A DNA stretch of 64,000 nucleotides from Apricaphanius iberus. Taxonomy: Eukaryota; Chordata; Actinopteri; Cyprinodontiformes; Aphaniidae. Under the pieces are notes generated by a model. That model ran no database searches. It was not told the DNA's origin and saw only the letters and a list, made by a program, of their open reading frames with translations. The stretch spans positions 806,001-870,000 of the forward strand of contig JAPXFQ010002151.1 in the NCBI GenBank assembly GCA_028564705.1. Reading direction: 5' to 3'. Below are positions 1 to 31,342 of this stretch, piece by piece. Each line of letters starts with the position of its first letter. The stretch's first letter is position 1. The translations under genes and the position numbers were made by a program.

Positions 1-506
1 AAAGCTGTCGGATCTTGAGGCTGACAAGAAAAAAAAAAGTTGTTTCTAAGCGTTCATCCATTTCCCACTTTAGAAAAAAATACATATTGTTTTACACCTT
101 TTCTCATATTCCTTTATGAACAATATCTCCAGTAGATACAAGTCGGACACTCAGGGAGACCCAATTGTTCAAATGCTAACAAGTATCAACGATTGAAGAT
201 GATAAAGCATTTCTATCTATTCTACAGATTCAGGCACAAAATATAAACAATTTTATACCTAAACAATATACAGTATTATGCATGTCCCAGGTTTAAATCT
301 ACAAAACGATCACCAGTTCAAATAAAAAAATTACTTATGTGCCATATTGATGAAACTGAAAGCTGCATCCAAAGAGACGAATCTGATTAGATCTGGCAGC
401 CTTTCTTTAAATATGTGTAATTTCCAGCGCCACCTGCTTAAGCCCACCATGTCTCATTTAGCAGAAGAGGTTTGGTTCTTTTAAGATTTTTTTCCTCCAT
501 ATTTTT

Positions 507-1056
507 ATATACAGTACAAACCAAAAGTTTGGACACACCTTCTCATCCAATGTGTTTTCTTTATTTTCATGACAATATTGTAGAATCTCAATTAAGGTCA
601 TGAAAACTATGAATGAACACATAATGTATGGAAATACTGTATGTACTTAGACAAAAAGGGTGAAATAACTGAATACATGTGTTATATTTTAGATACTTCA
701 AAGTAGCCACCCTTGGTCTAACTACTGCTTTGCATTCTCTTGACCTTCAATAGGTAGTCACCCGAAATGATTTTCCAACAGTCTTGAAGGAGTTCCCAGA
801 GATGCTTAGTACGTGTTGGCCCTTTTGCCTTCATCCTGCGGTTCAGCTCACCCCAAATCATCTCCATTGGGTTCAGGTCTGCTGACTTTGGAGGGCAGGT
901 TATTTCACAATTTTTGGAAAAGTAATACATAATTCCATATGTGTTCATTCATAGTTTGTATGCCTTCAGTGAGAATCTACAATTTAAACAGTCATGAAAA
1001 TAAAGAAAACGCACTATATGAGAAGGTGTGTCCAAACTTTTGGTCTGTACTGTATA
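507..1056. mobile_element. Tc1/mariner-like element, internally deleted
   Basis: Inverted ends: acagtacaaaccaaaagt near 512 pairs with acttttggtctgtactgt near 1036-1054, both flanked by TA-rich DNA as expected for TA-targeting elements. Inside, the minus strand at 718-948 encodes a transposase end piece containing the DDE-family block ADLNPMEMIWGELNRR. Only about 550 bp remain, so the element is non-autonomous. It lies in the intron that follows the last visible gaa exon. Confidence 0.85.
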
Positions 1057-1203
1057 TATATTATATATACATATAAATAATTGTTGGCATCTTCCCAAGT
1101 GAGATTAATTCATCCTCACAAAGTGAAGCAGTATGGAAGATAACTTTAGAACCCAATATCTGTTTGGACTGTTATGATTCAGCTTTCTGAATTCTGAAAA
1201 ATA

Positions 1204-1407
1204 TTATTTATTCTTCTCTCGGAAAGGCTTGAACATGTTGCAGGGATCAAAGAAACAGCAGTAGGTTGGCTTAACTCTTAATTGTCCAACAGATTTGATA
1301 TGGAAATGAATTATGCCATAGAGGCAATCTCCTGTTGAACAAACACGACAGACTTGAAAGATATCGCCGACGGACATCAGAACAAAGAAGATATCTTTGG
1401 AACACAC
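1204..1407 (-). other. Cysteine-rich ORF, unrecognised
   Basis: A 67-codon minus-strand ORF with clustered cysteines (CRVC, then TYCCFFDPC). A possible acceptor (ggtcag) lies just before it. The CRVC...C...PC spacing faintly recalls the C-terminal cysteine domain of piggyBac transposases, but I cannot establish this. It does not look like a gaa exon. It may be chance or a transposon relic. Confidence 0.2.
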
Positions 1408-1810
1408 TGACCCTGTGAGCCTGCTCCTCGCCTCACTATTATGAATATAAAAAATGACATGGTGCTGTTTTGCAAAGAGCAGATACCAGCACTGGATGTG
1501 GATCAGGCCTGCTCCACAGGGCTGTTTTTGAGACCATTTAAGGAACCATAGAGTACCTGAATAGGGGTATGTACTTGGAAATGGCCCGATCGAATCAGAT
1601 CAAGCAGAAACAAGTCCTGCTGCTTCCATGGCAATTCAATTGGTGGGACAAAAAGTATTGTGAATCCCCTACTATAAAGTGAATGTTTAGCTTTGGCCTT
1701 CTGTTTTCATACTTTGACCAGGAAAAGTATTTAGCTGCTTAGTCAGCTAAATCTATCAATCTGGATGGCAATAAATTGGCCTTTGGTAATAAAGGAGCGA
1801 ATGGTAGTTT

Positions 1811-2010
1811 TTGACTAGGACCCGACATTTAGATTCCAAAAGGTTTCTAGGATTTCCTTCTTTCATCTCTGTAATGTTGAAAAAGAAACTAGAAATATTC
1901 TATCCAGGAGTGATGCTGAGAAACGAGTCCAAGCATGTTTTAACCATAAGGCTGGACTGCTGTAATTCTTTACTATCACAAAGTCCAAAAAAAGGGAGTT
2001 AAAGGCCATC
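1811..2010 (+). mobile_element. LINE (L2/CR1-like) reverse transcriptase fragment
   Basis: A degenerate match to the thumb region of the better-preserved LINE at 34690-36562. Shared features are RFLGFPSFISVM (there RISFFHLRNI) and a later LDCCNSLL (there LGYCNSLL). It breaks off directly before a SINE-like tail. Confidence 0.6.
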
Positions 2011-2265
2011 AAAACACTACAGCATGATTATTATGTCCGTCTCAGTCGTCATGTACACTTTACTCGGCTCACTTGCTGGTGGTCATGATCAGAGGGCCCA
2101 GTGGCGCCGATTGCTTCTGTCAGTCTGCCATTGAGCCAATGTGGCTACAATCTATGCCATTAGTGCGTGAATGTGTGCATGAAAGACTGAATGCAGCCTA
2201 GAGCACCTTGGTGTCCTTAGGAATCGACTTAGCACAATACAAGTACAGGTCATTTACCATTACCT
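2011..2265 (+). mobile_element. SINE-like tail, degenerate
   Basis: The end (gcacaatacaagtacaggtcatttaccatt) matches the 3' tail of the SINE at 34985-35217, which ends gcgctatataagttcagtccatttaccatt. The middle (gtgcgtgaatgtgtg) parallels gtgtgtgaatgtaaagcg there. The tRNA-like head is not recognisable. Confidence 0.5.
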
Positions 2266-2469
2266 GAAAATTTTATGTACAAACTCTTTCTCTTAAATCT
2301 GAAAGTAACAATTGCTCTAATTTTAGAGGAATAAATCTAACCCATAAAACTAATACAATTGTTTAATTTAATCATCGAGTTATTTTCTGCAACATGCAGT
2401 TTTTTTACAAAAATTATTTTGACATTGAAGACTGAAAGTCCAATTTGGCACATACCAAAGCTATCTTCA

Positions 2470-21540
<19,071 letters not shown>

Positions 21541-22067
21541 TATGGTAAAGTGAGTCTGTAGCAGAGTTGGACAAAAGCAGTTAAAGTTTAGGATGGTCAC
21601 ATGTTTCTTCTACAAGTGATCAAAAATCCAATACAATGAACAAACAATAAACCTTGTCAAAGTCTAACACTTTCTAAAACTATTCGTTTAAAGGAATTAC
21701 GCAAATGAATTTACAACTAAATTATCTGCTATGATTATCTATTATCATTTAGGCATAAAAAAAACTGATACTTCTGCTTTATAAATGTAGGCCTAATTAT
21801 GAAAATGTTTTCATCAGGACATTTTACGTTCCTGTTTCTTGTATTTCGCTGTTGTGAAGGTCAAACAACAAAGGGAAATGTCGCTAATAATACCCTGAGT
21901 AGGTAGTCCTACGTTTAAGTATTACAACTATAAATGCAGCAGATACTGGACTAAGGTACCCTTATATGTAGCATTCTGTACGTTTTAGTTTGGCTAACAG
22001 CAGGAGCAGAATAGTTTTTGCTAAGATCATAGCTTTAGCTGAAAGAAGCTGATTTTCAGCCTCTTAC

Positions 22068-22245
22068 CTGAACTTTCACTGAGTTTAACACTAAACACAG
22101 CAGCCGAAACAACCTTTCCTTTAAACAAACGACAGCATAACAACGTTTCTCTCTGCACTGATAGCCTCGTCGTCTGGTTGCATGTTGGAAAGTGTGTTTA
22201 TCTGAAAGCCTCATTCAAGAACCCTCGGAATATTCCAAACTTCCG
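22068..22245 (-). promoter_or_regulatory. gaa: Probable gaa 5' untranslated exon and promoter edge
   Basis: A good minus-strand donor (cag/gtaagag) ends at 22068. A likely acceptor (ctgctacag) precedes the start-codon exon near 21554. Upstream, around 22240, is a CGGAAG ETS-type site in a short less AT-rich stretch. The transcription start is inferred, not seen. Confidence 0.45.
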
Positions 22246-22259
22246 CTTTACAACTTAAC

Positions 22260-25200
22260 GAGGTATCTGCATCATTTGTAAAAAAAAAAAAAAAGAGAAA
22301 CACGAGAAATCTTATACTTAGTTGCAGATACTGATAACTAGTTGATCACTTTAAAGAGGATTCTATTTGTATAAAATGTTTTATACAATTCGTGGTCGAG
22401 CAGAATTACCCCGCTGAGAATTCATTCGTTGCAGCAGCGGCGTTTTAACTCGGCGGTGCGTTCAATTGCAACTCGTACAACATAAGATCATTGTCAAATA
22501 CAACCAAAATAAATATAAATTAATTCACAGTCAAACCATGCACAACAGAATGTTGAATACATTTATTGTAATAAGGCAGAACTCATCTCAAACAGTTACA
22601 ACAGTAAATTAAGCAACATACACCATCAACACAGCATAAAAATCATTTACTCTTTGCATGTTGGATCCTTTTGGTTCAAGTCATTGTTTTATGCTATATA
22701 TATATTATATATTTATAATATAACAGATAATCTACCTTATGCAACAAATTAGAAGTATTTCACAAAACTATTAAACTGTTGGGAGTATATGACACACATC
22801 AAAATCTTGTTTTGCTAAGACACTGGCTTCTTGAATCAAAGTAGACCTTATAAAAATGTGTTTTTTCAGTACTTCTTCAGTGGTTTAATTTTGAAGATAC
22901 ATCTAAGAATAAAAATAAATCTTTTTAGAATAAGGTACATTACACAGTTAAATAGAACATGTTTCACTTACTACATGTATTTGGTCAACAGTGTATTGAA
23001 ATCATCCAAGTTTTATAAATCTTAAAATCAAACTCTTTAGATTAAATGGCGAGCATAAGACTAAACAAGTATACTTATCTGTCCCATGTTCACATTCTAA
23101 ATTAATTATATTAGTAGCTTTGTTTGGACAAAGTGAAATCACTTACTCAATTTTCTGCTGAAACTCTAAACACAAGTCCAATACAAAAACATATGTAAAA
23201 GGAAAGTAATAAATTAGAATAAATGAAACTTTACTAAGGTTGCTGCAGACAAGTGCAACTTGTTTGTATGAGAGTTGATTTTGAGTGTGTTAGTTGCAGA
23301 AATAATAGCAGTCCTACATCACCAACACAATTTCGGGAAGAACTATACTTCTCTATGGAAAATAATATAGTTGTAAGTAACAAAATACCAACAGAACCTA
23401 CAGTCATGACATGCATACTGCTAATTCAGTGTAATTAAATTATCAATTAAAAATTCAACATATTAGTAGAGTTCAGTCAGTGAGCTAATTTATTCTGTGA
23501 TACAAGAGCTGGCTCATATTAAATGACGGAGGCAGCAGTTGTATATGTTGATGAAAGACAAATTGTCTGAAAGTTGGAGAAAAGTCAGTCAGTGTGCTTG
23601 GGCTAAAAAACTGATTGGCGTAGTCAAAGCACATAAAGAAGTTAAAAAACAAACAACTAAAGTCTTCAAAAACCTAAAATGCTAAAGACTCCGCTAACGA
23701 TCAGCTCTAGAGTCTACATATATTGTACTGTAACAACTACAAGTCTTAGATGTGAAGAAAAGTTACTAACAGGAACTCCTTGCAGAGCCCAATTTTTCCC
23801 CAACCCCCCAAAAAAATCCAAAAGACATAGTGGGGGGTTACAATTTGACAAAGAACTACAGCTAATCGGTGCAACATTTTGTTGACTACTGAAAATTAGA
23901 TTCTTCCTTTTGGATCTAAGTCTATAGACAGCTCTAGCGACCTTCAAACAATGAATTTAGTTACCATACACTGAAGCGGGTGACTCAGGTGCCATGCTAT
24001 GGTCATGTATCTCATTCTATATCTCACATAGATCCCGTACATCATCGATCAGTTTGAAAACATCAAGATGATTAGCAAATTCTCTATTGTAATTGTTTGT
24101 TTGTGGACAAAAATAACCAGTTTTAGGTTTCAGAACATCACTGCCTGCAACAATAAATTCTCTGACATCACATGTGCGATCTGTTTTTGGGTTTTTTTAC
24201 ACTCAATAATAGCATGGATTCCCACAGAGCTGTGTTGGCTCTATCGATTGTCAAAGTGCTTTTTGCTTTCTTGTTTAACAAGCTCAGAACGTTATTCTGA
24301 TGGGATAGGATTTGGGGAACTACTGCCAGCTTGAGGTTTGACATGCCTATGAATGTGTTTAACAATGCATTTAAGAGCGTGAATGGATTTTTCTTTCTAT
24401 AACAAGGTGGTGAGGGTAGTCAGTTTTACAAAAAACCAATACATGGCTTTAATCAGTCAAAATAATGCGGTTACTGAATCATAAGTTTCAATGGTGAACG
24501 CCTTTTCATGGAGATACATTATCAGCAGAACTGTGATCAGCAGATCAAGTTCTAAAAAATACTAAAATGCTTTCAATCTAAAACCTACCATGTTTGGTAT
24601 ACATATGCATTCACCTTGTGCATGTCTTTACTTAAAATGCGGCTTCATAAAAATCAGAGAAGGGTTAGAGGAAATGTTTTTTTTTTCATTTTGAAATGGC
24701 TTCCAAGCTAATACATTTATCATAGAATAAACAGCACATTGTTTGTTTTAGTGCTTCAGAAAAACATTAGAACCAGAGAAAAGATTAAAAGAAAACATTA
24801 GAACTCAGGAAAAGCCTGATCAGTGCAACTCTACATTTTATTTTCTCTTTCGCAAAGAATGGGGGACACTACTCAGCAAGATGTAGATCGAGTCATTTGG
24901 GCAAATTCTTCAACCAATTGAAATGCACAAAACACACCGGCCAAGGGAAACACGGTTCAGGATAAATGCTCCACTGAATGAGAGGTTAGAGAGGCATCAT
25001 CGAAAAGACACCTCGAGTTCATTCACCGTCACAGATTTTATGACGCTCCAACAGACAGCTGTTCTGAAATGATATTACATTTTTAACAATTAACTGTTAC
25101 AGTGAAGTACAGGTTAAGCCCAAAGTTATTCTTACACATGGCAGTATGTTTTAAGCCATCAATTAAGTTTACCGAATGTCTCCTCTGACTGAAAGTAAGA

Positions 25201-25350
25201 TTAAAATTAAAACTTTATTATTCATTCACATGAAAATCGTCCTACCATATGTATTGTTATAAAGGATATTTACAATAAAACCCCAAGAAAAAAACTCCAT
25301 ACAGTAAAAAGAGTGCCTTTAAAATGTGTTTGGAGTGATTTAGAGAGAAT
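22260..25350. other. Intergenic stretch between gaa and ZF1
   Basis: About 3 kb, AT-rich. Scattered short ORFs on both strands overlap one another and show no domain. Part may be 3' UTR of ZF1, but I see no decisive polyadenylation site. Confidence 0.45.
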
Positions 25351-25357
25351 CTAAACC

Positions 25358-25494
25358 CAAATCTGATGAAGAATTTCTGGAGGGAGCTAAAGCTTAGGGT
25401 TATGAAATGGAGGCCTTTAGACCTCAATGACTTGAAGTCCATCACTAAAGAGATGAATCATCAGAAGACCAAACATGCAAAAAATGAATTGTAA
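25358..25494 (+). mobile_element. Tc1-like transposase C-terminal fragment
   Basis: The plus strand encodes NLMKNFWRELKLRVMKWRP and continues to a stop after HAKNEL. This matches the NLIENLWRELK region and tail of Tc1 transposases. No inverted repeats are evident nearby. Confidence 0.7.
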
Positions 25495-25499
25495 TGCTA

Positions 25500-26105
25500 A
25501 TATGGATTTTCCTAAAAAATATGTTTAAATGTTACTTTTCTATCATTTGATCCCATTTATCAGAAACAAATTTGTTAGAATAAAATATCTTCAACCTGAA
25601 TCTGTTGTATGAATAATATTCATCTTAACTGTATGAGCAAAAACAAATCAGTTGAAATTGAGCCTAAAAAAATCTATTTTACTGACATACCTGTGAGTAA
25701 GGGAATTTTTAAAGAAGTTCTACTGTAATGGCAAATCTCAGAAAACAAGAGGAAAAGAGTAATGCTGTGTTTTTGATTTCACATTTTTATTTTCAAAATA
25801 TACTGACTGGAGGAGAGGTGATGCATTCTTTATTTATTGATGTCTAATCTGTAAAGTTAACCTACTTCATTATAATTTCCTAACAGTGATGAACCCAAGC
25901 AAAAAGTCAACCAGCCTGAAATCAAGTGTGTGTATCTATTCATAAGACTTTTTTTACACTTCAGAAATAAATATTTGAGTTTTAAACATCACAGACGGAT
26001 AACAATGAATTCACAGAAGCAAGTCCCTACTTTCCAATTTGCAGTTTGTTTTACAGACTTATCTTGTACCAACCCTACTAATATATATCTGGTTAAATAA
26101 ATAGA
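25500..26105 (-). other. Probable ZF1 3' untranslated region
   Basis: Directly follows the ZF1 stop on the minus strand. The plus strand has tttatttatt near 25828, giving overlapping AATAAA signals on the minus strand. The exact end is inferred. Confidence 0.35.
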
Positions 26106-26788
26106 TCAGTCATTTTTCTCCGTTATGCACATATTAATCGGGGAGTCATTGTCACTCTCGTAGAAGTTGTCACCGTTCAGATTGGCTGGTGACTCTTTTT
26201 CGGTCTCAAAGTGTTTCCTCCTGTGGAGCCTGAGGCTCTGTGAGCGGCTGAAGCCTCTCCCGCAGATGTCGCAGCCGTATGGCCTCTCGCCAGTGTGCAG
26301 CCTGATGTGGTTTTTGAGGCTGGTAGCACGTGTGAAGGTCTTGTCACACTCAGGACAGTCAAACTTCTCCCCAAGATGAATTTTTTCATGTTCTCTCAGT
26401 CGGCCAGATTGATTGAAGCTCCGGTCGCACACAGAGCAGTGGTAAGGCTTCTCGCCTGTGTGGGTGAGCCTGTGTCTGTTCATGGCCCCTGAGTGGGCAA
26501 AACTCTTGCCGCATTCTGGACAGGAATATGGTTTCTCACCTGTGTGGACTTTCAAGTGACCTTTTAGTTGGCCTTTCTGGGTGAACTGTTTCCCACAGAG
26601 GGAGCACTGGTAGGGTTTTTCTCCCGAGTGAATTCGCATGTGGATCTGAAGCGCTGACATCTTGTGGCAGTCTCTTCCACAGAGCCCACAGCAGTAGGAA
26701 CTCTTGGTTGAATTGTTTCGACTCTGTTTTTCGCCGGGCGATGTTTGAAGACTCTGTTTTTTGCCTTCTTCGTCAGCACTGGGATTTT
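26106..26788 (-). other. ZF1 exon 5: second finger block
   Basis: Enters after acceptor ttgtccacag in phase 1 (the apparent ATG at 26798 lies in the intron). Six C2H2 fingers from [10 protein letters not shown] to [10 protein letters not shown] with TGEKP linkers, then a tail ending MCITEKND and stop TGA. Confidence 0.92.
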
Positions 26789-29700
26789 CTGTGGACAATT
26801 TGGATGGAAAGAGTTAAAAAGTGTGACATATCATGAAAAAATCAAAACAAAAGATCAGAATTTTTTTTTTTTTTACTGCTTGCTCCATCAAAACTAGGAA
26901 AACAAAAAACAATACGGAAGATATCAAAACATGGTATCTGATCACCCAAACATATGGTTTGAACCAGTGGTCTCCAACACTGGTCTTGTTCTACTGTCCT
27001 GGGTGTTTTAGTTGTAACTCTTCTTTAACACAGCTATATCAAAGGATAGAATTACCTCTTCAGCATGCCATGAAGTATGGAAAAAGCCCTAATAACAAGA
27101 TATTCCTTTGATTCAGCTGTTTTGGCTCTGGCATGCGTCTAAAACCTGCAGGACAGTAGATCTTGAGCACCAGGGTTGGAGACCACTGGTTAAAGCTTGG
27201 CTTAAACTGCAAAATCAATCAGTTCAAATCAAATCAGTCCCCATAAATGCCCTGAAATTAGCACGAAAACCAAAAAACTGCAAGTACTAGCAACAACAAC
27301 AACAAAAAAACAAAGAAAACAAAAAGTATGACAATAACCAGGGGGACAGAAAAAAACATTTGGCTGCCACTGATTGAGCAAGTGCTTCCACTGAAACGGC
27401 GGGTGAGGTCTGTAATTTTCATCATAGGTACACTTCAGCTGTGAGAGAAAGAATGTAGATAAAATCCAGTAAAATTACAATGTATGAGTTTCAAAGAATT
27501 CATTTAAATAATAGTGCTGAAAAAAGTATTTGGTCAATAACAAAAGTTCCTTTCAATACTTTATAATATAACCTTCGTTGGCAATGAGGGAAGTCAAACG
27601 TCTTTACAAGGTATGCACACACTGTAGCTGGTACTGTGGCCCATTCTTCCATGTAGTTATGCATGTGATATTTTGGGGCTGTTGCTGGGCAACATGGACC
27701 TTTATCTCTTGAGAAAAAAACCACAACGTAATTTTCCTTTAACAGTGCAGCTGCAGTGTAAATGTGTATTACGTCCGAAGCGGCCCAGAAGAGAATCAAA
27801 AAGCCCTTCCGAAGCGTTCTTAAGTCAAAGGGGAATATAAACATGGTAAAATCACTGCATTTTGGGCAGATTAAACCTTATTGCAAGCGGAATTGGTCCT
27901 GCCCTGACCACTCCCGTTCTACGGATGTCTGCTGATGGAGGAAGTGAATATAAATACTCCAGAAGGATTCAGACTGACTCCATAATTCTCAGGGTGAGTA
28001 AGAAAACATAAAATTTGCCAAACATAAGGTCCAGGTTGAAAAAAAACAAACGGAACTCCCCTTTACGTAGGAGAACTTGCAAAATCGGTGGCCAGCAAAA
28101 TCCATTTTCTCCGTAATTGGCTCAGACCTCTCTAACAGATCAAATACTGACTGATCTGTTTGGTTCAATTTGGCAAGACTGTATCATTGGAATCAGGGAT
28201 TTAAAACTGATTTTCCAAAGATATAAAGAACCTTCTAAAGATCACAACCAGTTCTTGAAAAAAAAAAAAAACAACTATTCAACAGTGCCAATAAACTGGA
28301 ATCACATTTAAATACTCAAGTCTGAATGCCACAATCAGACGATTAAAAATGTTTTATGTTTTTTCCCCTTTTGTTTGAAACTAAAACAAATATAGTGAGA
28401 AATAACCTCTGTAGTGGAAATGCCCATCTCAGTCCTTGAGAGTTACTATCCTAAAACTGTCATGTCCATCTGTTTCCAATACTCTATTTGAATTTCACAA
28501 TTAAGTTTAGTTTAGTTTGTTTGTAATTTGACAAAATGGGAACCGTATCGCAGAGCACTGTATGCAATGATGCATAAAAAGGGATAATCTTTACATATTT
28601 TCACTTTATTCGATGATTTGTTACATGTAACCATGTTTTATATACTCTACAGTCTACAGAAAGAAAATGTGAATTTGCAGGGCAGACCTCAGAGACAGAA
28701 AGGAATTCAGCCTGATCTGTGCACCCCTATTTTATTTTTTTTGTTTAGACTGACAATACAGAGTTAAATTAGGGGCTGTTTCAGGCAGTTTGCCTTACCA
28801 TTTACTGGCCCCTTCTCTTCATCCTTTACTGTAATCTTGATCTCTGTGTTGCTTTGCTGATGCTGCTTTTCATTTTCCTCTGGAGTCTCACAGTTCTTCC
28901 CTAAAGCCTGGTCTGGAGCTTCCTCTGTCAGGATAAGGACACAAGCAGCATAAACATTAGATTTCATTGCTGGTGCTATTTGTACTTCAATAAAGAATGA
29001 AAAGTATTTCTGGAAAGCTTCATGTACCGTATAATGGTTCTTCCTCTTCTTCCTCTTTCACTATTACGTTCACGTGGGGAATGGAGATGTTCTCCTCTGA
29101 AGGTTCTTCTGCTTCCATTGGGAGGACTTCTGGCTCAGATGTGACACAGTTTGGAGGCTGTGGGAAAAGCAGCTCAGCTGCTTTTGGAAGCGTCTGGCTT
29201 TCAGGCACCTTTGAACAGAGTTCCATAAAAATAAAAAACTCAACCAAAGAAACAAAAAAAATGGTTTCTAAAGGAAACAGTTGTGTAACATTTCTACCTC
29301 ACAGCTGACCGAGCTAGCCTGGCCTTCCTGAGACGATTCATCTGCTGACGCTTGAGTAACACCTGAGATTGCATCAGAAGCAGGGTCACTCTTGCTTTGC
29401 GTGCACGACCGCCTGTGATTTCTCAGCGTTCCTGCCAATGAGAAGTGCCGACCACATGCGCTGCAGGTGTATGGCTTTTCTCCAGTGTGGATCCGGGTGT
29501 GCCTCCGAAGCTCCCCAGGAGCAACAAACGATTTGTCGCACTGAGTGCAGCGGTAGGGTTTCTCACCCGTGTGAGTCCTCATGTGCGTAGTGAGCGTCCA
29601 TTGCTGCGCAAAGGTCTTGCCGCAGTCAGAGCAGTGGTAGGGGGTGATACCGGTATGGAGACGCTCGTGCCTCACAAGCGTTCCTGACAAGGCGAATCGT

Positions 29701-30482
29701 TTGTCGCAGAATGAACACTTGAAGGGCCTTTCTCCAGTGTGAGTCCTCTGATGGTCTCTCAGCTCAGCCGCTGAATTGCAGCTTTTCTCGCAGTCCGAAC
29801 ACGGAAACTTCTTTCTCGTGAAGCCTTCGACAACCTCGCTGTGCATCGCCTCCAGGTGAGTTTTCAGGTGCCAGTGGCGAGAAAAGCTCTTCAGACAGAT
29901 GGAGCAGTGATAGGGCCTCTCGCCCGTGTGTGTCCGCCGGTGGAGCCGCAGCTCACCCTGACTGGCGAACCTCTTGGCACAGAAAGTACACGGGAACGGC
30001 TTTTCGCCAGTGTGGACCCTTTGGTGAATCATGAGAAGACCCTTTTCCGGAAATCTCTTTTCACATATGGAGCAAGGGAAGGGCCTCTCTCCCGAGTGAG
30101 TGCGCAGATGCCGCTGAAGCTTGGAGGCATAAGGGAAGTCTTTCCCACACACCGAGCAGCTGTGGAGAGACGCTAGTTTTTCATTCTCGCTCTGAATCAG
30201 TTTGCTGGAGGGAGCCTCGGCAGGTGCAATGCCTGAGATGGTATTCACTCCTGTGGAATTTTAAAGAAAGATAAGTCAAATTTCTCCCACATTAAATACC
30301 AGAAATAAGATAACAAATAAATACTAAACATTCTTTATCTTACCCCAGAGTTTTATTTACTTACCAACTTCGGAGAAGTCCACTTCCTCCCCGTCAGAGT
30401 TGATTAGGCCTCCTACTTCTTGCTCATCTTCGTCAACCAGGACCAGAGCTGGTCCAAAGCGCTCCGAGTTCTCTGAACTCAT
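26106..30482 (-). CDS. C2H2 zinc-finger protein ZF1 (15 fingers, five exons)
   Basis: A probable nuclear DNA-binding protein. Coding exons: 30482-30365, 30250-29298, 29208-29028, 28924-28799, 26788-26106. All introns are GT-AG (first donor GTAAGT) and phases agree, giving 686 residues. Exon 1 carries an acidic segment with [13 protein letters not shown] (residues 24-36). Exon 2 has nine fingers, the last ending in Cys (HRRSC). Exons 3-4 are an acidic spacer with VKEEEE and VKDEEK, resembling SUMO-attachment consensus. Exon 5 has six fingers and a short acidic tail. TGEKP-type linkers are common. No KRAB, SCAN or BTB domain is visible. I do not recognise an orthologue by name. Alternative: two transcripts, one ending after exon 2 by intron read-through to a nearby stop (29268). 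It shares its N-terminal motif with ZF2, its upstream neighbour on the same strand. Confidence 0.88.
27490..27715 (-). mobile_element. Tc1-like fragment
   Basis: Contains agtatttggtcaataacaaa, ggcaatgagggaagtcaaac and ttttggggctgttgctgggc, all known from a fish Tc1 family in antisense. It lies in the last ZF1 intron. Confidence 0.65.
27766..28012 (+). repeat. Promoter-like repeat module, copy 1
   Basis: About 245 bp closely matching 58298-58545. Shared blocks: tgtattacgtcc, aaacatggta, gggcagattaaaccttatt, cactcccgttctacggatgt, ctgatggaggaagtg, then a TATA-like ataaatac and a donor-like cagggtgagtaag. Sits in the last ZF1 intron on the opposite strand. Confidence 0.65.
28799..29208 (-). other. 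ZF1 exons 3 and 4: acidic spacer
   Basis: Exon 3 (29208-29028) ends with [13 protein letters not shown]; exon 4 (28924-28799) ends with [14 protein letters not shown]. Both carry a hydrophobic-Lys-x-Glu pattern, the consensus for SUMO conjugation. The phase-1 junctions join in frame to each other and to exon 5. Confidence 0.75.
29298..30250 (-). other. ZF1 exon 2: first finger block
   Basis: Nine C2H2 fingers, from [10 protein letters not shown] to [10 protein letters not shown]. Fingers are joined by HSGERP/HTGEKP linkers except between fingers 4 and 5, where an irregular spacer ([13 protein letters not shown]) breaks the array into four plus five. Phase 1 in, phase 0 out. Confidence 0.93.
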
Positions 30483-30684
30483 CTCTCAGATATACAATCT
30501 AATAAAAAAGAAATCCATGTTTGACTGTAACAGCATTGGCAAACTTCTGAGTGTGTGATATTTTTGCATCAACACTGCGCAAGTAAAAGTAAGCCCAGGT
30601 GTCAAAGTAAAGTACCAATAAAATAAAATACATTATGTTTCCACAAATGCTGACATCCCATTTTTGATATGAAGGTTTTAGTAA

Positions 30685-30862
30685 GACGTTGTCCCAGCTT
30701 TTGCAGCTACAACAGCTTTAACTGTTAAGGGAAGGCTTTCCTCAAGGAGTCTATTCATTGGGAAATGAGAGCACTCACTTAGTAGAGCTTTTAAATGGGC
30801 ATGGCTCACAGTCTCTAAAATAATTCATCCCAAGGTGTTCTATCAGGTTAAAGCTTGTACAA
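30685..30862. mobile_element. Tc1-like fragment
   Basis: Contains gcagctacaacagctttaac, gggaaggctttcctcaagga and ttcatcccaaggtgttctat, typical of a fish Tc1 family. No ORF left. Confidence 0.65.
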
Positions 30863-31342
30863 CGTAGCGTATGACAGCATATAGTTACACATACAGAAAT
30901 CTGTTTATATTGATTTCCTGGTGAATCAGTAACAGTCACTTGTCTTTGGTTGAGGCTTTGGCTGTGCAGAAATATTCAGTTTCTCGTGGAGAGTTGTGAT
31001 ACATTACTGGGCGAGTTGTCCTGTCTATAATAATCATATATCAGATTTGACAAATGCATATTAACAGTGCAGGTGAAGATTTTCATTTCACTTCTGGAAA
31101 AAATTATCTGATCTGAATGCATCCCGCAACTCCTGTGACTATCCAGTCTCAACAAGCAGCATCACAGTACTGTCAGGTAAAGGGTTGGCGAATCTGGAAA
31201 ACCTGAAGTAACTCAGCGTCTATACTAGACTCCTAATATCGTCTTTAGTATTATTTTAATGTATCAATGATGTTCTTTTTTGAAGCAGACACTGGTTAAC
31301 TAGATAAATGAAACTCTATTCCTATTATTATTATAACAAAGT

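Noticed and set aside
26789..26798. ATG at 26798 as start of a separate six-finger gene
   Set aside because: The ATG is part of the intron just before acceptor ttgtccacag; the exon joins in phase with 28799.
29369..30176. Plus-strand frames opposite the ZF1 fingers
   Set aside because: They are shadows of the finger codons, with no domain or splice support.
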